Source: Pirellulaceae bacterium (lineage in GTDB: Bacteria; Planctomycetota; Planctomycetia; Pirellulales; Pirellulaceae). Taken from it: a DNA stretch of 47,190 bases. The stretch is taken from the NCBI GenBank assembly GCA_016784735.1, contig JADHUC010000044.1, positions 1 to 47,190 of the forward strand, given 5' to 3'. Position numbers and translations under genes: made by a program. Under the pieces are notes generated by a model. It saw only the letters and a list, made by a program, of their open reading frames with translations, was not told where the DNA came from and searched no databases. Of the stretch, positions 16,452 through 24,450 are shown one piece after another; within the stretch, counting starts at the first letter, position 1, and each line of letters begins with the position of its first letter.

Positions 16452-19400
16452 ATGAGATTGCGTGGATTTGTTCTGTGGTCGATTGGCGTAATGGCCTCGT
16501 GCTGCGCGGCCTCGGCCCAAGCCGAACCGTTGAGCTTCGACGATGCGAAGTGGATTTGGCCCTCCTTCGGGTCGAACGGAGACTTGAATTCGATGTCCGC
16601 CGGCGTCGGCTATTTTCGCGCCGAGATCACGGTCCCCGAAAGCCCTTCGCTGGAATTGGCCGAGGTGATCGTCACGGCCGACAATCTATTCGTGCTCTAC
16701 TTGAACGGCCAAAGCGTTGGCGAGAGCGAGACAGACAATAACGCGTGGCACAAGCCCAAGCGTTGGGATGTGACTAATCTGCTCGTGCCGGGCCGGACGA
16801 TCGTAGCGGTCGAGGCGGTCAACACGCTGCCAGGACCGGCTGCGCTGATTGTGAAACTGGTCGCCAAGTTGGCCGACGGACAGCAGATTGTGCTCGCCAG
16901 CGATGCAACCTGGAAGTGTAGCTACCGCGAGGAATCAAACTGGCAGCAACCTGACTTCGACGATCAGAAATGGCGCGCGGCGCAAGTCGTGGGCCAGTTC
17001 GGCGTCAGCCCGTGGGGCAAGGTCGCGGTCCCCGCCACGGCCGCGCCCGGCGGTGCGCCAGTAGGAAAGGTCCACCAAACGATCAGGCAGGTGCTGGAAC
17101 AGGCCGTAAAACGAGGGCACGTCGGGCCGGTAGTCGAAGAGGCTCCACCGGAGGACTTCTCCTGGCCCGAGGCGATCGTTTTCCTGGGCGACGATTGCAG
17201 CCTGTATCGACCGCACCAGAGCAACGGCACGTCTTACGACAGTCTCACCGTCACCATCTTCAACCCGCGTAAATCACGTGCGTTTCCCGAACACGATCTA
17301 CCTGCGCCGATGAAGATCGGACGCACGCTGCACGTGCTGCGCCCGGCGCGACCAGGCGTCGAACCGCGATTGTTGCTCGACGCCGGCCGAGGCGCGATTG
17401 GCTCGCCAAGCGCGACTTTCGACGGCAAGTCGATTCTCGTCTCGATGGCCTACGACGGTGAGCCGTTCTTCCACATCTATCGGATTGCGGCCGATGGCGG
17501 CTCGCCCGAGCGACTGACAGACGGCCCGTTTCACGACATCGACCCGGCAGAACTGCCTGACGGGCGCATCGTGTTCACGTCGACGCGGATCGGGACGTTC
17601 GAGGAATACCACAATCCGCCGTCGCGGGCGTTGTTCGTGATGAACGCCGACGGCGGTGATATCCGTCCACTGACGCACACCATCATCTTCGACAACGAGC
17701 CGGAGGTGCTGGCCGACGGGCGAATCCTCTTCATCCGCTCCGACAACTTCTTCGACCGCGGCAAGGTGGAAACGCTGCTGCACGCAGTTCACTTGGACGG
17801 TTCGGAAGGCTACACGGAATTTGGCCTGGACAACGGACCGGAATACGGCGGCCGGCTGCGAGCGTATTACTGCGGCAGCCCGGCGCCGATGCCCGATGGT
17901 CGAGTAGCGTTTCTCTCCAGCCCTGGAATCACCGTTGCGCGGCTCGGCCACGCGGCCAAGGACTTGCAGCATTTCCGAATGGAAGCGGGCGATGTCGCCG
18001 CGCTGCCGGATGGGCGGCTGCTGTGTACCACGGCCAGCCGAGTTCCCGTCGAGATCATGGTGGGGAAAGAAAAGCGTACGATACTCGATTTCAGCTACGA
18101 GAAGATCGGCGTCCTCGATCCGCAAAGCGTGCCTCCGACGCTGACGATTGTGCACGAATCGCCTGACGGGCCGTTGCACTCGCCGGTGTATCTCGGTTCA
18201 CGGCCCAAACCGCCGGTATTGGCAGAAAAGGTGGACCGAAAGGAAACCGACAATGTGCGGGCAACGGGTTTTCTCTTCTGCCAGAATGCGCGATTCACCA
18301 AGAACAACACGGCCGGCTGGTCGCAAGTACGTGCGATCCGAGTGCTGGCGGGCAAGGGGCTGACGACCCGTTCGTCCCACTCGTATATCGTCCACGCGGG
18401 CAACGAAACGATCGAGTTGGGTACCGTGCCTTTGGCGCCGGACGGATCGTTCTTCATCGAAGTGCCGGCCGACACGCCCGTCGCCCTTCAAGCGGTCGAC
18501 GCCGAAGGACGATCCGAACTGAACGAGATGTCCTGGATCTACGTCCGGCCGGGCGAGCAACGAGGCTGCGTCGGCTGCCATCACAAGCGTCAGGCGACGC
18601 CGATCCATACCGACCCCGTGCCGTTGGCGCTCGGGACCCGTCCCCTGAAACTGCTCGGCCTTGGCCAGCCGCACCGGTTCCGCGGTAACAATGCCGCAGT
18701 GACCGGTCTGATGGAATTGCAGTGGGACCGCTACCGAGAAGTGGCGGGGATCAATCGACACGGCGAGCTGGAGGACCCGTTGGCCACCGGCGCGCAAGAA
18801 GTGGCGGCACTGATTGCGCAATTGCGCGATGGCCGCAAGTCGGAGAGAATTTCGGCGGCGCAGCGGCTTGCGATTTTTCGTGATCACGCCGCAGCGCCGG
18901 CATTGGCAGAACGCTTGGTGAACGATAGTCGTGAGGCCAGCGTTGCCGCCGCGTTGGCGCTGGCCGCGTGCGGCACGCGCGAATCTGTGCCGCCGCTACT
19001 CGATGCGCTGGCCGACCGAGATCCGCTGGTGGCGCAAGCTGCGGTTGTGGCCCTGGAGAACCTAACGGGGCATGCAGAGCCCTTCAACGCTTTTGTTGAC
19101 ACGGACGAACGGGAGCAGCAGGCAAATGCGTGGCGTCAGTGGTTCGCAAACACGAACTGGGACCAGATCGAACAAGAACTCGCCCAGCGGCTGGAAAGCC
19201 CCGACCGCGGCGTGATCCGCCGCGCCGCAGTAGCGTTGGGCCACACCGGCGGTGCTGCCGCGCGCGTGGCGTTGCGTCAGTATGTTACCAGCCATCGCGC
19301 GAACAACCCGTTCCCCGAGTGGAGAAAGGACGGGAAAAACCGCGGCGACGCCGCCCGGTTCAATTCTCTGGCGGACGTGAATCCCCGAACCCTGCAGGCA

Positions 19401-20564
19401 GCGACCCGGTCGCTCGGCTACTTGAAGGACACGGACGCCGCGCCGATGCTGGCCGAGACGATCGGCCAGAACAGCAATCCGGATACAGGCAACCTGTTTC
19501 TCGCGGAAGCCGCCATCGAAGCGCTGGGCCGAATCGGCACGCCCGAGGCGCAAGCCGCGCTGGTCGCCGCGTTTGCGGAACTGAAGGACTATCCCGACTA
19601 CACGCTCTGGTACGGCGACCATCCTGCCTTGATGGCTTGCCACGCATCGCCGGTACACTACTTCATCGCAGAAGCGCTCGACACGCTAGGATCCACGCGG
19701 GCGTCAAGCATTCTGCCTCATTTGATTCGTTCCCTGCCGGTCGACCCCGACCGCGCATTGCTGCTGCCGAACGACGATTGCGAAACGCTGGTTGGTCGAG
19801 TCATCCGTCGCCATGGTGCCGAAGCCGCTGTGGTGGAGACCTGCTTGGCCATCTTGGGCGATCCCGAAGCGGTCCGGTCCAAGGAAATCGAAGAGGCCAT
19901 TTCCACGGTGCACCGATGTTGGGGCGGACACCCAACGGCGGAAAACCGCGCCGCCCAGGTCTTGTCGCTGGTCTGCCGCGATCGAAAATACGAATCGCGC
20001 ATCCGCGCTGCCTTCGATCGCTACCGCGCGAAGCCAACGGATATCCCGCGCGTATTCGACACAGGAATCCCGGTCGTTCTGGAGTTGCCGATCAAACACT
20101 GGGTATGTTTCTTCCTCGCACGCACACTGGGCAACCTGGCCGATCCGCAGTCGACGGATGCGTTGATCGCCGTCTTGGAATCGGAGCCGACCGAAGCTGC
20201 GACGGGCCACCCGGACCCACTTGGCCCGGGAGTCCTCTTCCTGCACAACGACTTGACTCCCTGCTGGCGAGCGGCCGTTGTCTGGGCACTCGGCCAAATC
20301 GCTGACCGCCGCGCGGTACCAGTCTTACTGAGCATCGTCACCGACCTGAACAACGCCCCCGACACACGTCACGCGGCCGCCGACGCGCTGGGCCTTATCG
20401 CAGACCCTGACAGCATCGAACGAATCCGAGAACTCGCTGCGCGCTACCCAGAGGTATCCACGCGCCGAACACTGTTGAAGGCATGCACTTACACAGGGGA
20501 TATCAGACGTACCGCGACCGTTAGCGATCGACGAGGAATCCTCTCTGATCGACGGACGCCATAG
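16452..20564 (+). CDS. Secreted HZS-alpha-like protein with one haem c site and HEAT repeats
   Basis: 1370 residues with a signal peptide (…SIGVMASCCAASAQA). GGAGG is 6 bases before the ATG. Residues about 28-180 form a beta-sandwich like the N-terminal module of rhamnosidase-type enzymes (AKWIWPS…GYFRAEITVP, LYLNGQSVG). About 240-560 is a TolB/WD-type propeller, with repeats such as ELPDGRIVFTSTRIGTF and VLADGRILFIRSDNFF. About 560-740 resembles the middle region of hydrazine-synthase-alpha-like proteins and contains a single c-type haem motif C706-V-G-C709-H710. From about 790 to the end there are PBS-lyase-type HEAT repeats. Planctomycetes carry many such paralogues outside anammox bacteria, so hydrazine synthesis is not implied. 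An exported redox or sugar-associated role is inferred. The partial gene at the window start shows related sequence. Confidence 0.8.
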   Translation: MRLRGFVLWSIGVMASCCAASAQAEPLSFDDAKWIWPSFGSNGDLNSMSAGVGYFRAEITVPESPSLELAEVIVTADNLFVLYLNGQSVGESETDNNAWHKPKRWDVTNLLVPGRTIVAVEAVNTLPGPAALIVKLVAKLADGQQIVLASDATWKCSYREESNWQQPDFDDQKWRAAQVVGQFGVSPWGKVAVPATAAPGGAPVGKVHQTIRQVLEQAVKRGHVGPVVEEAPPEDFSWPEAIVFLGDDCSLYRPHQSNGTSYDSLTVTIFNPRKSRAFPEHDLPAPMKIGRTLHVLRPARPGVEPRLLLDAGRGAIGSPSATFDGKSILVSMAYDGEPFFHIYRIAADGGSPERLTDGPFHDIDPAELPDGRIVFTSTRIGTFEEYHNPPSRALFVMNADGGDIRPLTHTIIFDNEPEVLADGRILFIRSDNFFDRGKVETLLHAVHLDGSEGYTEFGLDNGPEYGGRLRAYYCGSPAPMPDGRVAFLSSPGITVARLGHAAKDLQHFRMEAGDVAALPDGRLLCTTASRVPVEIMVGKEKRTILDFSYEKIGVLDPQSVPPTLTIVHESPDGPLHSPVYLGSRPKPPVLAEKVDRKETDNVRATGFLFCQNARFTKNNTAGWSQVRAIRVLAGKGLTTRSSHSYIVHAGNETIELGTVPLAPDGSFFIEVPADTPVALQAVDAEGRSELNEMSWIYVRPGEQRGCVGCHHKRQATPIHTDPVPLALGTRPLKLLGLGQPHRFRGNNAAVTGLMELQWDRYREVAGINRHGELEDPLATGAQEVAALIAQLRDGRKSERISAAQRLAIFRDHAAAPALAERLVNDSREASVAAALALAACGTRESVPPLLDALADRDPLVAQAAVVALENLTGHAEPFNAFVDTDEREQQANAWRQWFANTNWDQIEQELAQRLESPDRGVIRRAAVALGHTGGAAARVALRQYVTSHRANNPFPEWRKDGKNRGDAARFNSLADVNPRTLQAATRSLGYLKDTDAAPMLAETIGQNSNPDTGNLFLAEAAIEALGRIGTPEAQAALVAAFAELKDYPDYTLWYGDHPALMACHASPVHYFIAEALDTLGSTRASSILPHLIRSLPVDPDRALLLPNDDCETLVGRVIRRHGAEAAVVETCLAILGDPEAVRSKEIEEAISTVHRCWGGHPTAENRAAQVLSLVCRDRKYESRIRAAFDRYRAKPTDIPRVFDTGIPVVLELPIKHWVCFFLARTLGNLADPQSTDALIAVLESEPTEAATGHPDPLGPGVLFLHNDLTPCWRAAVVWALGQIADRRAVPVLLSIVTDLNNAPDTRHAAADALGLIADPDSIERIRELAARYPEVSTRRTLLKACTYTGDIRRTATVSDRRGILSDRRTP

Positions 20565-20610
20565 CAAATTCGAAACAACGGACGAGTTTACTTCAAGAAG
20601 AAGGGCAGAT

Positions 20611-21075
20611 ATGTCAAGAGCCGGTCGAGAACCAGCGGAGGATGTGAAGCGAAGATTCGTCACGGCATGTCAGGAGGTGGGGCTGGACATTCAGAGCGCG
20701 AACATGATCCGCAATCGGGATGACGGCTCACGGTTGATTCTGGTCGGCGCGGTTCCGTCGGGATGGGCACACGATACGCCGATGCTGTCGTTGATGACGA
20801 ACGTATCGTCCAGCGGCGATTGGACGAGAACCGTGGACGTACGTTGCGTGGCCACAGACGAAGATCCCGCAACCGCGCAGGCACCCTGGATGCAGGGACG
20901 CGGTGAGGTGCCCCTGGGCGAATTGATCGAGCAGTTGCGCGAAACACTCGCCGAGCGCGAGCAAGTCATGGCGGCGATCAAGGCGGGGCAGCGCGGACCG
21001 TTCGAGTTTCAGCGGTCGGTCTGGAAAATCGTCGACTTGTTTTCCGACATGGACTTCTGTACCGAATCCGACTAG
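20611..21075 (+). CDS. Small protein of unknown function
   Basis: 154 residues, soluble, no signal peptide. GAAGAAGGG lies just before the ATG. The sequence looks like a compact alpha/beta domain (VKRRFVTACQEVGLDIQ, SRLILVGAVPSGWAHDTPML, RTVDVRCVATDED) followed by a helical C-terminus (LGELIEQLRETLAEREQVM) and an acidic end. It starts 46 bases after the haem/HEAT protein gene on the same strand, so the two may be co-transcribed. I do not recognise a family. Confidence 0.65.
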   Translation: MSRAGREPAEDVKRRFVTACQEVGLDIQSANMIRNRDDGSRLILVGAVPSGWAHDTPMLSLMTNVSSSGDWTRTVDVRCVATDEDPATAQAPWMQGRGEVPLGELIEQLRETLAEREQVMAAIKAGQRGPFEFQRSVWKIVDLFSDMDFCTESD

Positions 21076-21179
21076 CGGCGGCTATCGCTAACGGTGAGCA
21101 ATGACACATCCGCACCGATTGCCGCGCCTTCGGAGCAGGCCGTCGCTGGCAAGCGAACACAAAATCGGGAGGGGCAGTC

Positions 21180-22028
21180 ATGAAAAAAGTGACTCTGGTA
21201 CTCTTTGCTCTGGCTTTGACAACTCCGATTCAGACGCACGCGGAGTCGCCTGGCATCCAGGCGCCGCGCAAAGCCGAAAACGACTGGACCGCGGCCATGA
21301 AACGGGTCCACGCGAAGTTCCGCGGCCAGGCGGGCACTTTCGCTCAGTTTGGTGACTCGATTACCGTGTCGCGTGCCTTCTGGTTCACCCTGCAGCACAA
21401 CCGAAAGAATGCATCGCCGGAAATGGAGAGTGCATTCCAGATGGTGAAGGAGTACATGCTGGAAGACTGCTGGGATCGCAAAGGACCCGAGTATGGCAAT
21501 CAGGGCCGCATGACAATCCGCTGGGCGCATCAGAATGTCGACACGTGGCTGGAGAAGCTCAACCCGGAGTTGGCCCTAATGATGTTCGGTACGAACGACT
21601 TGAACGGACTGGAGGTGGAGGAATACGCAACGAAGACTCGGCAGGTCGTCCGCAAATGTTTGGATAACGGGACGGTTGTGATTCTGAGTACGATCCCGCC
21701 GCGGCATGGCCGAGCCGAGAAGGCCGCCGAGTTCGCCGACGCGGTGCGTGAGATTGCTCGTGAGTTGAATGTCCCGCTGATCGACTATCACGCTGAAATC
21801 CTCAAACGCCGGCCCGATGACTGGGACGGAGCGTTGGAGAAGTTCAGCGAATACAAGGGCTATGACGTGCCGACTCTGGTCGCCCGCGATGGTGTCCATC
21901 CGTCGAATCCGAAGCAGTACACGGGCGACTACTCCGCAGAAGCGCTCCGGCACAACGGGTTCTCGCTCCGCAACTACGGGGCGTTGATCAAGTACGCTGA
22001 GGTTATCGACAAGGTTCTGAGTGAATAG
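21180..22028 (+). CDS. Secreted SGNH/GDSL-family hydrolase
   Basis: 282 residues with a signal peptide (MKKVTLVLFALALTTPIQTHA). The catalytic Ser60 block reads FGDSIT, the oxyanion-hole block reads MMFGTNDLNG, and the Asp-His dyad lies in DGVHPSN near residue 240. All four SGNH blocks needed for an esterase or deacetylase are present. The enzyme probably removes acyl groups from a polysaccharide or another exported substrate. A GGGAGGGG Shine-Dalgarno sequence precedes the ATG. It ends 8 bases from the end of the convergent cysK gene, with no hairpin between them. Confidence 0.85.
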   Translation: MKKVTLVLFALALTTPIQTHAESPGIQAPRKAENDWTAAMKRVHAKFRGQAGTFAQFGDSITVSRAFWFTLQHNRKNASPEMESAFQMVKEYMLEDCWDRKGPEYGNQGRMTIRWAHQNVDTWLEKLNPELALMMFGTNDLNGLEVEEYATKTRQVVRKCLDNGTVVILSTIPPRHGRAEKAAEFADAVREIARELNVPLIDYHAEILKRRPDDWDGALEKFSEYKGYDVPTLVARDGVHPSNPKQYTGDYSAEALRHNGFSLRNYGALIKYAEVIDKVLSE

Positions 22029-22036
22029 ACAGACGA

Positions 22037-22996
22037 CTACTCTGGGTAGAGTTGCGTCGATAGGTAGCGTTCGCCCAGGTCGGGCAAGACAACCACGATC
22101 GTTTTGCCCGCGTTCTCTTCGCGACGTGCAACTTCCAGAGCCGCCCATGCCGCAGCGCCGCTGCTGATGCCGCACATCAGCCCTTCGTGTTTGGCAAGAT
22201 GGCGAGCCGTGTCCATGGCGTCGTCGTCCTCCACGCAAACGACGTCGTCGATGATGTCCACGTTCAACACGTCGGGGATGAAGCCGGCTCCGATCCCTTG
22301 GATGGTGTGTTTGCCCGGCTGCAACGCCTCGCCGGCGCGCAATTGTGTGATCACCGGGCTCTTTGCCGGCTCGACAGCTATCATTTGCACATCCGGCTTG
22401 CGGGACTTCAACGCCTCGCCCACGCCCGTAATCGTGCCCCCGGTTCCCACACCCGACACAACGATGTCGACAGCGCCCGCCGTGTCTCGCCAAATCTCCT
22501 CGGCCGTGGTCTTGCGGTGGATCTCCGGATTGGCCGGGTTCTTGAATTGTTGGGGCATAAAGTAGTTGGAGTTCTGAGAGGCCAGCTCCTCGGCCCTCCG
22601 AATCGCTCCGGGCATTCCCTCGGCAGCAGGAGTCAGCACCAACTCCGCCCCCAACGCCTTGAGCATCCGCCGCCGCTCCAAGCTCATGCTTTCCGGCATG
22701 GTGACTTTCAGGCTGTAGCCGCGTGCGGCGCAAACGAAGGCCAAACCGATGCCCGTATTGCCGCTGGTAGGCTCGATGACGACCGTGTCGTCGTTGATCA
22801 GCCCGTCGCGTTCCGCCGCGTCGATCATCGCGCGGCCGATCCGATCCTTGACACTCCAGAGAGGATTGAGATTCTCCAGTTTACCGAAGACAGTCGCCAC
22901 GCATCCTTCGCTGACGCGCCGCAGCCGTACCAAGGGCGTATTGCCAATTCGTTGCGTGATTTCGTCGTATGTCTGTCCCGAGGTCGCAGTAGTCAT
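22037..22996 (-). CDS. cysK: Cysteine synthase A (O-acetylserine sulfhydrylase)
   Basis: 319 residues when started at the ATG at 22996 (GGGAG upstream); the open frame runs 67 codons further but that part is AT-rich and unlike protein. It is a PLP enzyme that makes cysteine from O-acetylserine and sulfide in the cytosol. The PLP-binding Lys50 is in [11 protein letters not shown], the substrate-binding loop is [10 protein letters not shown], and the phosphate loop is [10 protein letters not shown]. The [20 protein letters not shown] segment is typical of CysK rather than cystathionine beta-synthase. Length matches the family (~310). The upstream region is unusually AT-rich for this genome and divergent from the VOC gene. 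Confidence 0.92.
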   Translation of the reverse strand: MTTATSGQTYDEITQRIGNTPLVRLRRVSEGCVATVFGKLENLNPLWSVKDRIGRAMIDAAERDGLINDDTVVIEPTSGNTGIGLAFVCAARGYSLKVTMPESMSLERRRMLKALGAELVLTPAAEGMPGAIRRAEELASQNSNYFMPQQFKNPANPEIHRKTTAEEIWRDTAGAVDIVVSGVGTGGTITGVGEALKSRKPDVQMIAVEPAKSPVITQLRAGEALQPGKHTIQGIGAGFIPDVLNVDIIDDVVCVEDDDAMDTARHLAKHEGLMCGISSGAAAWAALEVARREENAGKTIVVVLPDLGERYLSTQLYPE

Positions 22997-23213
22997 GGGG
23001 TACTCCCACGAAAGAGGATGTTTGTTGTTGATCCAGGGTACTAACCGATCCAGAATCAAATATATCACTAAGTTGATCGAAAATTGCATATTGAACTGAA
23101 TCTCCCCGATTTTTCCTCGGCTGGTGTGACTTCTTGTGTGTGTTGCGATAAAACTTGGAGGTCGGAAGTACTTGGTGAGCCGGCGAAAGAACTTCAAGCA
23201 AGGAGCTTCTTCA
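22997..23213. promoter_or_regulatory. AT-rich divergent promoter region of cysK and the VOC gene
   Basis: 217 bases separate the cysK start (minus) from the VOC-protein start (plus). The middle (23056-23100) is strikingly AT-rich, with ATATATCACTAAGTTGATCG and TTGCATATTGAAC, in an otherwise GC-rich window. This fits overlapping promoters and perhaps a regulator site. On the minus strand TATATT can serve as a cysK -10. I cannot assign a regulator. Confidence 0.4.
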
Positions 23214-23597
23214 ATGAGAGAATTCGATCATATTGGCATCGTGACTGATGAATCGCACGAGGGTGAAAGCTGGGTGGAATTCAGTCGCGTGTGGGTCACC
23301 AACCCGAGGCTGCATCCTCAACGGATCGAGTACATACGGCCCGAGGTGATGCCGGAGGTTGATGCTGCGGAAGTCGGATTGTGGAAGCTCTGGAATCTGC
23401 CACACGTCGCCTACCGGGTGGACGACCTGGACGCGGCCATCGAAGGCGAGGATGTGATCTTTGGCCCCTTCGAACCCGACGATTTTGGACGCGTCGCGTT
23501 CGTCCACAAAGATGGAGTTGTTGTGGAGTTTATCGAATACACGAAACTGGATTCATGGTTCGGCCAAGAGACGCCGTGGCAACCGGCTGGGCCGTAG
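23214..23597 (+). CDS. VOC superfamily (glyoxalase/dioxygenase-fold) protein
   Basis: 127 residues starting at ATG 23214, chosen because GGAG lies 8 bases upstream and the conserved fold begins directly after it ([13 protein letters not shown]). Paired beta-alpha-beta-beta-beta units are visible. Possible metal-binding residues are His6 (FDHIG), the His in [11 protein letters not shown], and the Glu in VVVEFIEY. This matches the His/His/Glu pattern of glyoxalase-type enzymes. The substrate is not evident. It is divergent from cysK, but a link to cysteine or thiol metabolism is only positional. Confidence 0.8.
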   Translation: MREFDHIGIVTDESHEGESWVEFSRVWVTNPRLHPQRIEYIRPEVMPEVDAAEVGLWKLWNLPHVAYRVDDLDAAIEGEDVIFGPFEPDDFGRVAFVHKDGVVVEFIEYTKLDSWFGQETPWQPAGP

Positions 23598-23654
23598 GGG
23601 CGACTCCCCGGCCGCGCTTTCTTCCCCGGCGCATATGTGCCGCTGCCGTCGGTC

Positions 23655-23879
23655 CTAATCGCCTCTTGCGCCGGCGTCCGAGATGGGTTGAATGGCCCGC
23701 GTCTGGTACCGTGCGATTTCCTCCTTGAGTTGTTTCATCAGACCGTGGAGGGATCGCAGGGTGAGTTCGCGAACATGGGCGTCCGTCGCCGGCTGCTGCT
23801 TCAGAGCGGCACATTGCTGCTCCAACTCTGTCAGCTTTCGCCGTGTTGTCTCCAACTGCCGCTTGTTCTGAATGCTCAT
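23655..23879 (-). CDS. Small coiled-coil protein, partner of the nucleotidyltransferase-like gene
   Basis: 74 residues, almost entirely helical with heptad-like spacing and many Gln/Glu/Arg/Lys (RRKLTELEQQCAALKQQ…, …LMKQLKEEIARYQTR). Its ATG overlaps the TGA of the upstream gene (ATGA), so the two are translationally coupled. Such an arrangement is common in toxin-antitoxin and nucleotidyltransferase/HEPN-type modules. No HEPN or toxin motif is visible in this short protein. Function unknown; a binding partner of the upstream protein is the best inference. Confidence 0.7.
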   Translation of the reverse strand: MSIQNKRQLETTRRKLTELEQQCAALKQQPATDAHVRELTLRSLHGLMKQLKEEIARYQTRAIQPISDAGARGD

Positions 23880-24286
23880 AGCATCACCTCAACTACGCCT
23901 TTGGGAACGTCATCGCGATCAGTGGCGAAGAACCTCTGCACCAAGTAGTCAAAGGCGACCCGTTCTACCAACTGTATCTCCAGGAACGGTAACCCGGCAA
24001 CCAGTTCTGCCTCCGCCTCCACATCCCCCGGAAACCCCGGCCCGCCCAGCAGGACGCAGTCGACATCGTTCGGTTCCACAACGTCCGTAACGAAGCTCCC
24101 GTTAACAACAATCCTCGCCACGCCCGCGCGCCGAGCGGCGTCCACGAGCCATCGCAGGGATTCCATTTGCGCACGACGCAACTCCGACTGCTGGGCAAAC
24201 CGTAGGGCGATCTCCTCCAAATCGGCCTTGTGAATCCCGGGTGGCAAGTACCCATGCTCATCAAAGGCAGGAATCATCTGGTTCAC
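23876..24286 (-). CDS. Nucleotidyltransferase-fold protein, DUF6932-like
   Basis: 136 residues. The opening MIPAFDEHGYLPPGIHKAD and the core VVNGSFVTDVVEPNDVDCVL match my memory of the DUF6932 family. The core shows a nucleotidyltransferase signature: Gly-Ser, then Asp-x-Asp in NDVDCVLL. There is no signal or membrane segment. The gene ends in an ATGA overlap with a small coiled-coil gene and has its own extended -10 promoter. Proteins of this fold in compact two-gene units often act in toxin-antitoxin or phage-defence systems, but no activity is shown here. Missing motifs could also mean an inactive, nucleotide-binding version. Confidence 0.75.
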   Translation of the reverse strand: MNQMIPAFDEHGYLPPGIHKADLEEIALRFAQQSELRRAQMESLRWLVDAARRAGVARIVVNGSFVTDVVEPNDVDCVLLGGPGFPGDVEAEAELVAGLPFLEIQLVERVAFDYLVQRFFATDRDDVPKGVVEVML

Positions 24287-24377
24287 AGTCTAAGGGCGAC
24301 GACGCAGAACGGCTGAATCTGACGGTTAGAAACTGGCGACAGGAAGATAGCCCCATCCCGTTTCAATATCTCTCGTC

Positions 24378-24386
24378 ATTATAGCA
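24378..24386 (-). promoter_or_regulatory. Extended -10 promoter for the nucleotidyltransferase cassette
   Basis: Read on the minus strand the sequence is TGCTATAAT, a perfect -10 hexamer with TG extension, about 92 bases before the start codon. No good -35 lies at normal spacing, as is usual for extended -10 promoters. Confidence 0.55.
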
Positions 24387-24450
24387 GAACGGCGACTGGC
24401 GCACGAGCGCAACGGTCGCAGTTGAGGAGGTCGAGAAGCTCCCTGCCACT

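Noticed and set aside
16452..20564. Anammox-type hydrazine synthesis suggested by HZS-alpha-like sequence
   Set aside because: Only one haem motif, extra rhamnosidase-like and HEAT parts, and no HZS beta/gamma subunits or other anammox genes nearby. Such paralogues are common in other planctomycetes.
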